A stretch of 22,751 nucleotides of DNA, taken from positions 1 to 22,751 of the IMG/VR virus record IMGVR_UViG_3300021961_000683; one strand, written 5' to 3'. The position numbers were made by a program, and so were the translations under genes. This DNA is from a virus. The notes beneath the pieces are model-generated. The model searched no databases. It was not told the origin of the DNA and worked only from the letters and a program-made list of their open reading frames with translations. Shown here one piece after another: positions 1 to 6,403 of this stretch (positions are counted from its first letter, which is position 1; the number at the start of each line of letters is the position of its first letter).

Positions 1-186
1 GTTTGCGCCGTCTGCGCCATTCGCTCCAGAGGTGCCGCTTGTGCCAGAAGTTCCGTTTGCGCCGTCTGCGCCATTCGCTCCAGAGGTGCCGCTTGTGCCA
101 GAGGTTCCATCTGCACCGTCTGTGCCATTCGCTCCAGAAGTACCGCTTGTGCCAGAAGTTCCGTTTGTGCCATTCGCTCCAGCAGG
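1..186 (-). repeat. 54-bp tandem repeat (collagen-like coding repeat)
   Basis: A 54-base unit begins at about 1, 55 and 109, and a shorter degenerate copy begins at about 163. The first two copies are almost identical and the third carries a few substitutions. Each unit encodes 18 residues (six Gly-X-Y triplets) of the collagen-like protein read on the minus strand. The array continues past the left edge, so the copy number is unknown. It is coding sequence, with no spacers, and is not a CRISPR array. Confidence 0.9.
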
Positions 187-285
187 GCCTTGCGTTGAAT
201 TTGCAGAAATTTCTACCGTAGTTGTATCCGTTGAAGATACAATTATCTGATCATTATCAGGTTGAATAACTACAACTTCACTCAT
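1..285 (-). CDS. Collagen-like (Gly-X-Y) virion/fibre protein, N-terminal part
   Basis: The minus-strand frame opens at ATG 285-283 and stays open to the left edge, so the C-terminus is missing. The first ~35 residues (beginning [13 protein letters not shown]) look like a short attachment segment. After [10 protein letters not shown] the protein becomes uninterrupted Gly-X-Y triplets of the type [18 protein letters not shown], encoded by the 54-base repeats. Such stretches form trimeric collagen-like shafts in phage tail fibres and appendages. The start lies one base after the stop of the BppU-like gene, so the two are probably translated together as anchor and shaft. Any receptor-binding or enzymatic tip would lie outside the window. 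Collagen-like is secure from the sequence; fibre is an inference from context. Confidence 0.85.
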   Translation of the reverse strand, partial: MSEVVVIQPDNDQIIVSSTDTTTVEISANSTQGPAGANGTNGTSGTSGTSGANGTDGADGTSGTSGTSGANGADGANGTSGTSGTSGANGADGAN

Positions 286-286
286 A

Positions 287-625
287 TTAAATAGTCACTG
301 AAGGATTTATTATAAATTTACCATTTAAAATATTTGATACAAAACCATCATTTGTAGTATATTTTTCTAAATCATAACGAGCGACTGTTATTGGTAAAGA
401 CGCAGTTCCACTAGGAGCTACATTGATAGTAATGTAGCCAGAAGAACCATCGCCAGAAATTTGAGGAGAAAGATTTAAAAGGTAATCTTCTGAGCCAAAA
501 GAGTATTTAACCTTACCTCTTACATTATATCCAGAAAGATTGATCGCATCACCATTTGAATCTTTTAATTGAACTGTAAGAGATAAAGAGTCGCCTTGTA
601 TCAATGATATATTGTATGAACTCAT
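287..625 (-). CDS. BppU N-terminal-like baseplate/fibre anchor protein
   Basis: This is a complete 112-residue protein. Its pattern resembles the BppU N-terminal domain of phage baseplate and fibre-anchor proteins: an opening segment SLIQGDSLSLTVQLKD, then a DxxGDAINLSGY segment, a central GYITINVAPSGT strand pair, and a closing YDLEKY...LNGKFIINPSVT. In that family the small beta-sandwich anchors receptor-binding appendages to the tail. Here it is the whole protein and is followed after one base by the collagen-like gene, which fits a separate anchor subunit. The start at ATG 625 is preceded by AGTGTAAT at 635-642. No Shine-Dalgarno sequence is visible. The fold call rests on a remembered pattern and was not checked by a search. 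Confidence 0.55.
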   Translation of the reverse strand: MSSYNISLIQGDSLSLTVQLKDSNGDAINLSGYNVRGKVKYSFGSEDYLLNLSPQISGDGSSGYITINVAPSGTASLPITVARYDLEKYTTNDGFVSNILNGKFIINPSVTI

Positions 626-634
626 ACAATATAC

Positions 635-642
635 ATTACACT
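635..642 (-). promoter_or_regulatory. AGTGTAAT motif upstream of the BppU-like gene
   Basis: On the minus strand, AGTGTAAT is followed by nine bases (GTATATTGT) and then the ATG at 625. It is one of four copies found just upstream of starts in this window (also 10232-10239, 15190-15197 and 20874-20881), each oriented towards its gene. It could be a promoter element or an mRNA leader element; its function is inferred. Confidence 0.4.
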
Positions 643-644
643 TT

Positions 645-1007
645 TTATTTACCTTCGTCTAAAATTTTTCTTATTTCTGAAGAAAGTTTATGTGTAGTTT
701 GATTTTTTGCGTTTGCTGGAAATCTGTACATGCTTACATGCTTTGAAAACTCCTTCATAAGCCTCTGTCTAAGCAGGCTAAGATTGTCGATTGGAACTAT
801 ACCTAATTTACTGGCATGATGAAACAATTCGCTTCTTGTTATTTCATGAATCCAATCATAATACTTGTCTCTGTCCATAGTATTGTACCTCCCGTTTCCA
901 TCGTCTCCCCAAATTTGATCTAGGGTTACCGGTTGAAATTCAGAAGATTCATCTTTTCCGTGAGCTTGATTTAAATCATTTAATTTTACTTTTTTAGTTC
1001 TTGGCAT
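645..1007 (-). CDS. Conserved small phage protein downstream of the capsid gene
   Basis: The protein has 120 residues and begins MPRTKKVKLNDLNQAHGKD. It has a polar N-terminus, a TLDQIWGDDGNGRYNTMD segment (about 28-45), a predicted helical middle (YDWIHEITRSELFHHASKLG, IPIDNLSLLRQRLMKEF) and a basic tail. The layout (basic start, then TLDQIWGDDG, then helix-loop-helix) resembles short uncharacterised proteins I recall encoded next to capsid genes in large myoviruses. No catalytic motif is visible and I assign no function. Unlike its neighbours it has a good Shine-Dalgarno match (AAAGGA, eight bases before ATG), and it starts beyond the capsid gene's terminator, so it may be expressed separately from the capsid operon. 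Confidence 0.8.
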   Translation of the reverse strand: MPRTKKVKLNDLNQAHGKDESSEFQPVTLDQIWGDDGNGRYNTMDRDKYYDWIHEITRSELFHHASKLGIVPIDNLSLLRQRLMKEFSKHVSMYRFPANAKNQTTHKLSSEIRKILDEGK

Positions 1008-1015
1008 ATCCTTAT

Positions 1016-1021
1016 TCCTTT
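1016..1021 (-). promoter_or_regulatory. Shine-Dalgarno AAAGGA for the 120-aa gene
   Basis: AAAGGA lies eight bases before the ATG at 1007. It stands out because most other starts in the window, including the capsid gene, lack any such sequence. It supports 1007 as the true start. Confidence 0.6.
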
Positions 1022-1051
1022 ATTTATATTATTGAATTTTTAAAAATAGTT

Positions 1052-1085
1052 AAAAAAAAACTGGAGGAGATTTCTCTCCCCCAGT
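1052..1085 (-). terminator. Intrinsic terminator after the major capsid gene
   Basis: On the minus strand ACTGGGGGAGA pairs with TCTCCTCCAGT to give an 11-bp stem with one G-U pair and a GAAA loop. A run of T follows. This is a textbook Rho-independent terminator, starting about 24 bases after the capsid stop codon. It marks the 3' end of the long head operon and isolates the 120-aa gene downstream. Confidence 0.93.
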
Positions 1086-1108
1086 CTTGATATTTTAATC
1101 TTATCTGA

Positions 1109-2236
1109 TTAAGCTTCCAAGATGATACCGGAAACTGCACGGGAGTCCAAGCAAACGCGACCCTCTTCCATGTGACCCCAGAATCCAGCCTTGTCAACGC
1201 GAGCAAGGTTGAACTGGTCGTCAGGAAGAACTTGGAATGTGCTTCCATTTTCACCACGGGCAACAGGGCGAACAAAGGCTCCACGGCTGTTGTCGATAGC
1301 GACGATAACTTCATCGCCTGCGCTGCTTCCGAATGTTCCGCTCGCAAAACCATAATCAGTGCTTGCAGCGAAGGTATCGAAGAGCGTGTTGTACTTCTTG
1401 CCAGCACCAAACTCAACCATAGAGTTGATATTGACGCCGAAGATGTTGCTCATTCCAGCATTACGATAGATTTCGGCGCGAACACCATCAGGTAGAGTCT
1501 GATCGAAGGTGGAACTCGCACCAGTTGTATTAACTGGATTGTAAGCAAATGCGCGAATCTGACCCATAACTTCGGCTGATACATAAAGATCAGTTGGACC
1601 ATTGCTATAAGCTTCAACGGGTGTGTTGCCAGAGTATGATTCATTCAAACGTACGTGTCTGACCATCAAATTATTGAGATCAGCAAGAGTGAATGTGGAC
1701 CCACCAACTATAGCATGTTTCAAAGCGCTTCCACCTTTAGGAGTTGTGCTTGCTTCAGCAAGAGCTTTGAGAATAACCGCCCAAGCATTTCTTTCTTGCT
1801 TGACAAGAACTTCGTTGATCATGCGCTCTGTGGCACGGCTAACGATATCCAAGCGGCTCTTACGAGCATAGCGTTTGTTGAAACTTACAGCGCTATCAAG
1901 CGTGTAGGTCATAAATTTCATCTCTTGATTTCCAGTGACTTGAGATGTAGGAAGGCCACCAGCTACATTTTGTGACCAAACCGTTACAGCGCCATCTTGC
2001 TCGCCATAATACAAGTCGAGAGGATAAGAAGGACTGTCATCTTCATTATAGGGAGTATCGGTAAAGATGGTGGAAGCTGTACCTTTGGTCATCAAAACTT
2101 TTTGAATTACAGGTCCGATGAAAGCGGCAAGAGCTTGCTGCGCTTCCATAGAAACCTGAATGTTTTTGGAACCAATAGCTTGTACCAAAGCTACCTGCTC
2201 GGGTGTTTCTTTGAGTTTAAAATTTGCTTTGTTCAT
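1109..2236 (-). CDS. Major capsid protein (HK97-fold type)
   Basis: The protein has 375 residues and would form the head shell. Evidence is mainly position and character: it lies directly after the protease-scaffold and decoration genes, its size fits a capsid subunit, it has a strong terminator, and its base composition is markedly richer in G+C than neighbouring genes (sampled lines near 45% against 22-30% in terminase or protease). Recognisable segments include a helical N-terminal region with QALAAFIGPVIQKVL, the stretch YARKSRLDIVSRATERMINE at about 122-141 (spine-helix-like), and a C-terminal end rich in short strands (DEVIVAIDNSRGAFVRPV). The start at 2236 has no Shine-Dalgarno sequence, only an A/T-rich leader. 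No signal for proteolytic removal of a delta domain is obvious. Confidence 0.9.
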   Translation of the reverse strand: MNKANFKLKETPEQVALVQAIGSKNIQVSMEAQQALAAFIGPVIQKVLMTKGTASTIFTDTPYNEDDSPSYPLDLYYGEQDGAVTVWSQNVAGGLPTSQVTGNQEMKFMTYTLDSAVSFNKRYARKSRLDIVSRATERMINEVLVKQERNAWAVILKALAEASTTPKGGSALKHAIVGGSTFTLADLNNLMVRHVRLNESYSGNTPVEAYSNGPTDLYVSAEVMGQIRAFAYNPVNTTGASSTFDQTLPDGVRAEIYRNAGMSNIFGVNINSMVEFGAGKKYNTLFDTFAASTDYGFASGTFGSSAGDEVIVAIDNSRGAFVRPVARGENGSTFQVLPDDQFNLARVDKAGFWGHMEEGRVCLDSRAVSGIILEA

Positions 2237-2269
2237 ATTAATTTTTAATTTAGAATTTTATTTTAGTTA

Positions 2270-2818
2270 TTAGAGAGCAATTCTGATCAATGTATATCCG
2301 TTGCTATCAGTATTTCCGAGAGCTTTGCCTACGGCGACAGATCCTACCGTTTCGAGTTCTCCGCTAGCTCCAGCATAGATTGTTGAACCAGCAGTAACTC
2401 CAGTCAATGTAGAGCCGCTGTACAAGAAGATACCTTTTGTAGCAACAGGAACTGTTTGTCCAGAAATAACGGCTTCGATTTCAGCAGCCTTGCGAGGATT
2501 GAATTTCAAAGGCTCGCCGTTCTCGTCTACTTCTTTAATGTCGTAAAGAGTGATTCCAATAGGGGCATCGCCTGTTCCGCAAAGAGAAACTTTAGCGGTT
2601 GTTGCATATCTGTTGGAAACAGTGTTGCCGAAAGAAGTTCCGGGAGTTCCTTCAATACCGAAAGGCTCATCGGAGGCTTTCCAACCAGCACCTTGAATTT
2701 TAACAAGGGTACCAGCAGGAACTGAATCTCCAGCCGCTGTTCCAACTGTTCCAGAAAAAGCATAAAGATTAATTACGTCTTTTTCATTAACGTCTCTGAA
2801 TTGTTTAATTTTTGCCAT
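2270..2818 (-). CDS. Head decoration/cement-type protein
   Basis: The protein has 182 residues, beginning MAKIKQFRDVNEKDVINLYA, and is rich in Gly, Ala, Thr and Val. The C-terminal half has the order seen in capsid decoration proteins of the DUF2190 type: a VPVATKGIFLY strand, then AGSTIYAGASGELETVGS, VAVGKALGN and a closing GYTLIRIAL. Those proteins bind the outer capsid lattice and stabilise it. It sits between the protease-scaffold gene and the major capsid gene, where cement proteins are commonly encoded, and shares their raised G+C content, pointing to a high copy number. The start at 2818 has an A/T leader without Shine-Dalgarno. The family call is from pattern memory, so the alternative is another abundant head protein. 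Confidence 0.65.
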   Translation of the reverse strand: MAKIKQFRDVNEKDVINLYAFSGTVGTAAGDSVPAGTLVKIQGAGWKASDEPFGIEGTPGTSFGNTVSNRYATTAKVSLCGTGDAPIGITLYDIKEVDENGEPLKFNPRKAAEIEAVISGQTVPVATKGIFLYSGSTLTGVTAGSTIYAGASGELETVGSVAVGKALGNTDSNGYTLIRIAL

Positions 2819-2860
2819 AATATTTTGTTATATTTAATTGTTTTGTTTATTATACCGAAA

Positions 2861-3493
2861 TTATTTTACGATTATATCACTTTCATTCAAGCACTTTTCC
2901 CATTTATTCTTGGGGGATTCTGTTTGAGTAGAATTAGCTATAACTTCTTTTTCAACTACTCCATTTTCCAAAGCTTGTTCGACTACTTCTGTTTTCTCTT
3001 CAACAGTTGTTTCTACAGAAGCTTTAGCCTCTTCAGACTCATCCTTTTTTGATTCTTTTTCTTCTTTTGAAGAGTCTTTCTTTTTAAAAGGCTTCATGAA
3101 TACAGACATAGAGTTAAGCCACTCAGCGTAACTTTCGTCTGTTTCCAATTTGGAAACTTGTTTGGCGATAACTTCCTTGGCTTCATCAGAAAGATCGTAA
3201 CCGTTGTCGATTTCGCTCATTCTTGAACTAAATTTAGCCAATTTTTCTTGTTCAGCCTGTTGAGCTTCAATTTCAGCCAACTTGGACTCCAAAGTCTTGA
3301 GTGTTTCCTGAACTGTTTGATGTTGAGAAGCTAAATCTTCGAACTGTTTTTTAGCAACCTCATTTGCATCTCTTTCTTGCAAATACTTGTCATTGGCTAC
3401 TTTGATTTCTTCAGCTAGAAAATCAGCGACAACTGACGCGCTCATTTCTTTCAATGAAGCATCTGTTATATCTTCAATTTTAGTTATCTTCAT
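2861..3493 (-). CDS. Internal in-frame start: stand-alone scaffold protein
   Basis: An in-frame ATG at 3493 (MKITKIEDITDASLKEM) would give a 210-residue protein consisting only of the scaffold half: a leading helical segment, a long heptad-like coiled coil (FEDLASQHQTVQETLKTLES onward), a DEAKEVIAKQVSKLETDESY segment and a charged Lys/Glu tail. Base composition jumps at this ATG, from roughly 23-30% G+C upstream to about 40% downstream in sampled lines, matching the abundant decoration and capsid genes. The leader is A/T-rich like other starts here. Phage lambda C/Nu3 is the known precedent for a scaffold made from an internal start of the protease gene. That the shorter protein is made here is inferred. 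Confidence 0.6.
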   Translation of the reverse strand: MKITKIEDITDASLKEMSASVVADFLAEEIKVANDKYLQERDANEVAKKQFEDLASQHQTVQETLKTLESKLAEIEAQQAEQEKLAKFSSRMSEIDNGYDLSDEAKEVIAKQVSKLETDESYAEWLNSMSVFMKPFKKKDSSKEEKESKKDESEEAKASVETTVEEKTEVVEQALENGVVEKEVIANSTQTESPKNKWEKCLNESDIIVK

Positions 3494-4510
3494 AATTTTA
3501 TTTATATTAGAATTGTCGTTAGTTATTATTACATCAGAATTATCATTTTGTGAAATTTTTTCTTCTTTATTTGGTATTAATTGAGAGTCAATAGAAGCTT
3601 CTGTGTTATCAGATACATTATCTAAAATATTAATTAATTCCTCTTTGTCGGAAGATTCGGATTTTTCTTCTATTTTATTTTCTTCGTTTTCATCTTCCTG
3701 CTCTTTTTCTTCTTCATTTTGATCTTCGGAAGGTTTTTCGGAATTTTCAAATTCAGTAACTTCTTGAGTTTTATTCGTGGCGATACCCTTCACTTCAGCC
3801 GCTGGATTTTCCGTAAGACCTATTCCCAATGGAATTACAACCTCAACAGGTTTTCTATACAACATATATTCATCTACCTTGCCAGAACCACCCATACTCC
3901 TTAAATGAGAAGAAAGAGATTTTATTGAATTTTCATCATTTACAATTTCTCCGTCTTCTATATTTTTTGAAGAACCTTTTATTTTAATTATTTCAAATTT
4001 ACTAAACCCAAGCTCCCAACTTGCTGAAATTTTACCATATTCAGGAGAATTAGGATCGCTGGCTTCTTGTATGCTTTCAGCCAAATCCTTGTCGGCCACT
4101 TTCCATATAACTCCACCGAGAGTAACATTGAAAGGTTTCTTATATCCTTTTACTTCTTCTTCTGTTAAAGGTTTGTCTGTTCCAAATTCGCTAAATCCGG
4201 TTTTTAAAATTACACCGATTATATTTTTTCTGTTATGCTCGGAGTTGATTGGTTTATTTATGAAATTTTTATAAATAGCAACTGCTGTATCCGTATCAAT
4301 AACATCGCCGTTTTTATTTACTCTATTTACTACAAAAGCATTAAAAGCAACCGGCAAAAGATCAATGTTAGATTCAGTGTCAATGTCAGGAATGATTTCT
4401 TTGATTTGATCCAAAGACGCTGTAGATAAATACTTATCAAACTCTTCGGAAATCAAAGGTTTTACATGACTACTGAATGTAGAATATATTAATTTAGATT
4501 TTCTTTTCAT
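2861..4510 (-). CDS. Prohead maturation protease fused to scaffold domain
   Basis: The protein has about 549 residues. I chose ATG 4510, two bases after the upstream stop, over ATG 4555, which would overlap the previous gene by 44 bases. The N-terminal ~240 residues look like a prohead serine protease: a His at about 92 in INSEHNRKNIIGVI and a Ser at about 162 or 164 in GKISASWELGFSKFEI. This is the usual His...Ser order, and it is followed by VEVVIPLGIGLTENPAAEVKG. A very acidic linker (DQNEEEKEQEDENEE) follows. The C-terminal ~210 residues are a coiled-coil scaffold (about 360-430) with a Lys/Glu-rich tail. The two halves differ sharply in base composition. By analogy with other fused protease-scaffold genes, the enzyme would cleave the scaffold and capsid during maturation. 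The assignment of the third catalytic residue is left open. Confidence 0.82.
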   Translation of the reverse strand: MKRKSKLIYSTFSSHVKPLISEEFDKYLSTASLDQIKEIIPDIDTESNIDLLPVAFNAFVVNRVNKNGDVIDTDTAVAIYKNFINKPINSEHNRKNIIGVILKTGFSEFGTDKPLTEEEVKGYKKPFNVTLGGVIWKVADKDLAESIQEASDPNSPEYGKISASWELGFSKFEIIKIKGSSKNIEDGEIVNDENSIKSLSSHLRSMGGSGKVDEYMLYRKPVEVVIPLGIGLTENPAAEVKGIATNKTQEVTEFENSEKPSEDQNEEEKEQEDENEENKIEEKSESSDKEELINILDNVSDNTEASIDSQLIPNKEEKISQNDNSDVIITNDNSNINKIMKITKIEDITDASLKEMSASVVADFLAEEIKVANDKYLQERDANEVAKKQFEDLASQHQTVQETLKTLESKLAEIEAQQAEQEKLAKFSSRMSEIDNGYDLSDEAKEVIAKQVSKLETDESYAEWLNSMSVFMKPFKKKDSSKEEKESKKDESEEAKASVETTVEEKTEVVEQALENGVVEKEVIANSTQTESPKNKWEKCLNESDIIVK

Positions 4511-4511
4511 T

Positions 4512-4778
4512 TTATTGTTCGGGCTTGTTTTCTTCTTCAGTTTCATCTTCTTCATACTTATCGTACTTCATATAATTTAACACGGCATTTAAACTATGAT
4601 AAGAATGAGAAATTTTATCTATTGCCCAAGGCTCTATTTCAGCCATTGGATCTTTTATCATTTTATCTATTTCCACAGCGAAATTGCTTATGGCGTACAA
4701 TTGGTTGCATGTCATTTCAATCTGTTCAGTATCATGCGAAGATACTAAATTTTTTAATTTAAATAAATCTATATTCAT
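4512..4778 (-). CDS. Small acidic helical head-region protein, function unknown
   Basis: The protein has 88 residues and appears all-helical, with an acidic tail (KYEEDETEEENKPEQ). The middle reads MIKDPMAEIEPWAIDKIS followed by HSYHSLNAVLNYM. Short phage proteins with a similar 'acidic turn - W - xxKI - helix ending in Y' layout occur beside prohead proteases in other myoviruses as far as I recall; their role is unknown to me. It starts two bases after the stop of the upstream head protein and its stop lies two bases before the chosen protease start, so the three are almost certainly co-translated. A small core or chaperone protein of the prohead is possible but unproven. Confidence 0.8.
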   Translation of the reverse strand: MNIDLFKLKNLVSSHDTEQIEMTCNQLYAISNFAVEIDKMIKDPMAEIEPWAIDKISHSYHSLNAVLNYMKYDKYEEDETEEENKPEQ

Positions 4779-4780
4779 AA

Positions 4781-6358
4781 TTATAAGTATTTTTGATAGT
4801 ATTTTTCTAAAGTTTCTTCTTCTAAATAAACATCTTCCAATTCAAAATCATAATTTATATCAAAAGCTATAGCGTCTTGCATAGCTTCTTGTAATTCAGC
4901 TTCATCGTACTCGTAATTATCAAAAAGGTCTATAGAGCTAGCCTTGGCTACGTCCTTGTCCGCTTGCTTGTAACTCTCTTTAACTTTTCCCCCTCTTAGC
5001 ATTTTTAAAAACATATTCACTCTAGCCATAGCCCACTGCCCTCTTGTTTTTCCGGGACGATGAGAAGAAGAAAAGGCTCCAGCGCCCCTACGATAAACTT
5101 TTTTTAATTGAGATAAAGTAACTTTTTTAGAATACTTTTCGTTATGTTCTTTTACTTTATTTTTTAATGCTTCAGTCACTTGATTGGAAAACTGAATGGC
5201 TGCTTCTTGAGAAGCTATTGTACTTTTTTTATCTTTTTTATTTAACTGTTCTACAGCTTTTTCTTTTGCATCTGGTTTTGTTCCAGCAGATCCGGGCTCA
5301 TTTTTATCAGACCCTTTTTTTCTTTCCTCTGGTTTTGCTGGATTCTGGGCAGAAGATTTTGGTCCGGGACGAGAAGACATTGAATCATCTATTTTCTTTT
5401 TATATGAAACTGACCATCTTTTTTTACTTAATGAGTTTGGATTATCTATGGCAGCTTCCTCTTTCCCTATCTTTTGTAAATATTCTGGAGACTTCGAAAC
5501 AATTTGACCTTCCGCCCAACAAGAACCAGAATTTAAAGCCATATAAGAAACAGAATAACTACTAAAAGTTTGAACTTCCATTTCTGGATTTTGATCTATT
5601 GGAGTATATTCTACATTTTTAACGGAGCCAATACATCCATACATAGAACAAGAAGAATCTATATTTTTTACAATATCACCTTCTTGAAATTCGGCATGTA
5701 CTTCCACCTCTTCAAATTGGTGCTGCTCTTGAAATGAACCGGAAGATGTATTCTTATATTCTTCCAAGCAACTTTTAAAAACTTCCTTAGCACTTCCTTT
5801 TTTATTAGCCATGCAGTTTTTAATATATTCGGATACGTTCTGTTCTCCATTTTTAACTATGATAGATTTATATTCTTCAATTTCGGCTTCGCTATCAAAG
5901 TATTCTATATTATAATTTAATTCAGTAATGTCTTCCGCGCAGCTTTGACAATCATCGTCTTCGGTTATTTCTTGAGCAAGCGCAAACTCTGGATTTAAAC
6001 TCAATAAATCTTCTTGCTCTGCAAATGTTTCACCATCCCATTCCTCTTCTGCTTTTAATAAATTAGTGACACTAGGATTGCTCCAAAACTTGCAACTCCA
6101 ATAACGAGCTTTCCATTTTGGCCCCGGATTATCACAATTGTGCCTTGCTCTAAAATTTTTTCTGCGATTTGGATCATCGCGCTTTATCTCCATGTTCGGA
6201 TCACCAAAGTTAACTTTAACGACATTGCCTTTGTCATTCTTGACGTAAACAGAAAATTTCTTTGGCCCACCAGAAGTTCTAAAGGGCTTGTTAAGGGATT
6301 TACCCTTATTTTTTTCTGCTATTAATTGCTCACTAAAGTCAATTTCATCCATATTCAT
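4781..6358 (-). CDS. Multi-module prohead/structural protein
   Basis: The protein has about 525 residues from ATG 6358; an in-frame GTG at 6367 and an ATG at 6352 are alternatives. Three modules are visible. Module A (about 30-92) reads GPKKFSVYVKN, VKVNFGDPNMEIKRDDP, FRARHNCDNPGP, KARYWSCKFW, with conserved Cys/Trp. Module B (about 226-297) is an SH3-like segment starting GDIVKNIDSSCSMYGCIGSV. Module C (about 412-472) is basic: LKKVYRRGAGAFSSSHRPGK then GQWAMARVNMFL and SYKQADKDV. I recall each module in head-region proteins of T4-like marine phages, usually annotated as structural or prohead core proteins. A disordered Pro/Lys/Gly-rich linker (about 328-378) separates B from C and the C-terminus is strongly acidic. 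No enzyme motif was recognised; a role in the prohead core is inferred from position next to the protease. Confidence 0.7.
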   Translation of the reverse strand: MNMDEIDFSEQLIAEKNKGKSLNKPFRTSGGPKKFSVYVKNDKGNVVKVNFGDPNMEIKRDDPNRRKNFRARHNCDNPGPKWKARYWSCKFWSNPSVTNLLKAEEEWDGETFAEQEDLLSLNPEFALAQEITEDDDCQSCAEDITELNYNIEYFDSEAEIEEYKSIIVKNGEQNVSEYIKNCMANKKGSAKEVFKSCLEEYKNTSSGSFQEQHQFEEVEVHAEFQEGDIVKNIDSSCSMYGCIGSVKNVEYTPIDQNPEMEVQTFSSYSVSYMALNSGSCWAEGQIVSKSPEYLQKIGKEEAAIDNPNSLSKKRWSVSYKKKIDDSMSSRPGPKSSAQNPAKPEERKKGSDKNEPGSAGTKPDAKEKAVEQLNKKDKKSTIASQEAAIQFSNQVTEALKNKVKEHNEKYSKKVTLSQLKKVYRRGAGAFSSSHRPGKTRGQWAMARVNMFLKMLRGGKVKESYKQADKDVAKASSIDLFDNYEYDEAELQEAMQDAIAFDINYDFELEDVYLEEETLEKYYQKYL

Positions 6359-6403
6359 ATAATACACAATATTTAAATATAATTATTATAATTTTTTAAA
6401 AAA

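Noticed and set aside
1-186. Possible CRISPR array
   Set aside because: The 54-base units are contiguous, without spacers, and translate as Gly-X-Y triplets.
1-250. Two plus-strand open frames rich in Leu/Arg/Cys or Val/Pro
   Set aside because: They are shadows of the collagen-like minus-strand gene; their periodic composition is produced by the 54-base repeat.
1008-3506. T4-late-promoter-like TATAAATA on the minus strand at 1028-1021 and 3506-3499
   Set aside because: The same octamer occurs inside terL coding sequence (16996-17003), the DNA is very AT-rich, and at 3493 the box is only five bases from the ATG, so it is not convincing as a promoter.
4511-4555. Upstream ATG 4555 as start of the protease gene
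   Set aside because: It would overlap the previous gene by 44 bases and add a Lys-rich stretch; ATG 4510 directly after the stop fits the spacing seen throughout the operon.
5167-5565. 132-aa plus-strand open frame with hydrophobic stretches
   Set aside because: It is antisense to the three-module head protein, whose recognisable motifs show that the minus frame is the coding one.
6369-6380. Perfect palindrome ATATTTAAATAT before the head-protein gene
   Set aside because: Palindromes of pure A/T are expected in this composition; no second copy or partner site was noticed.
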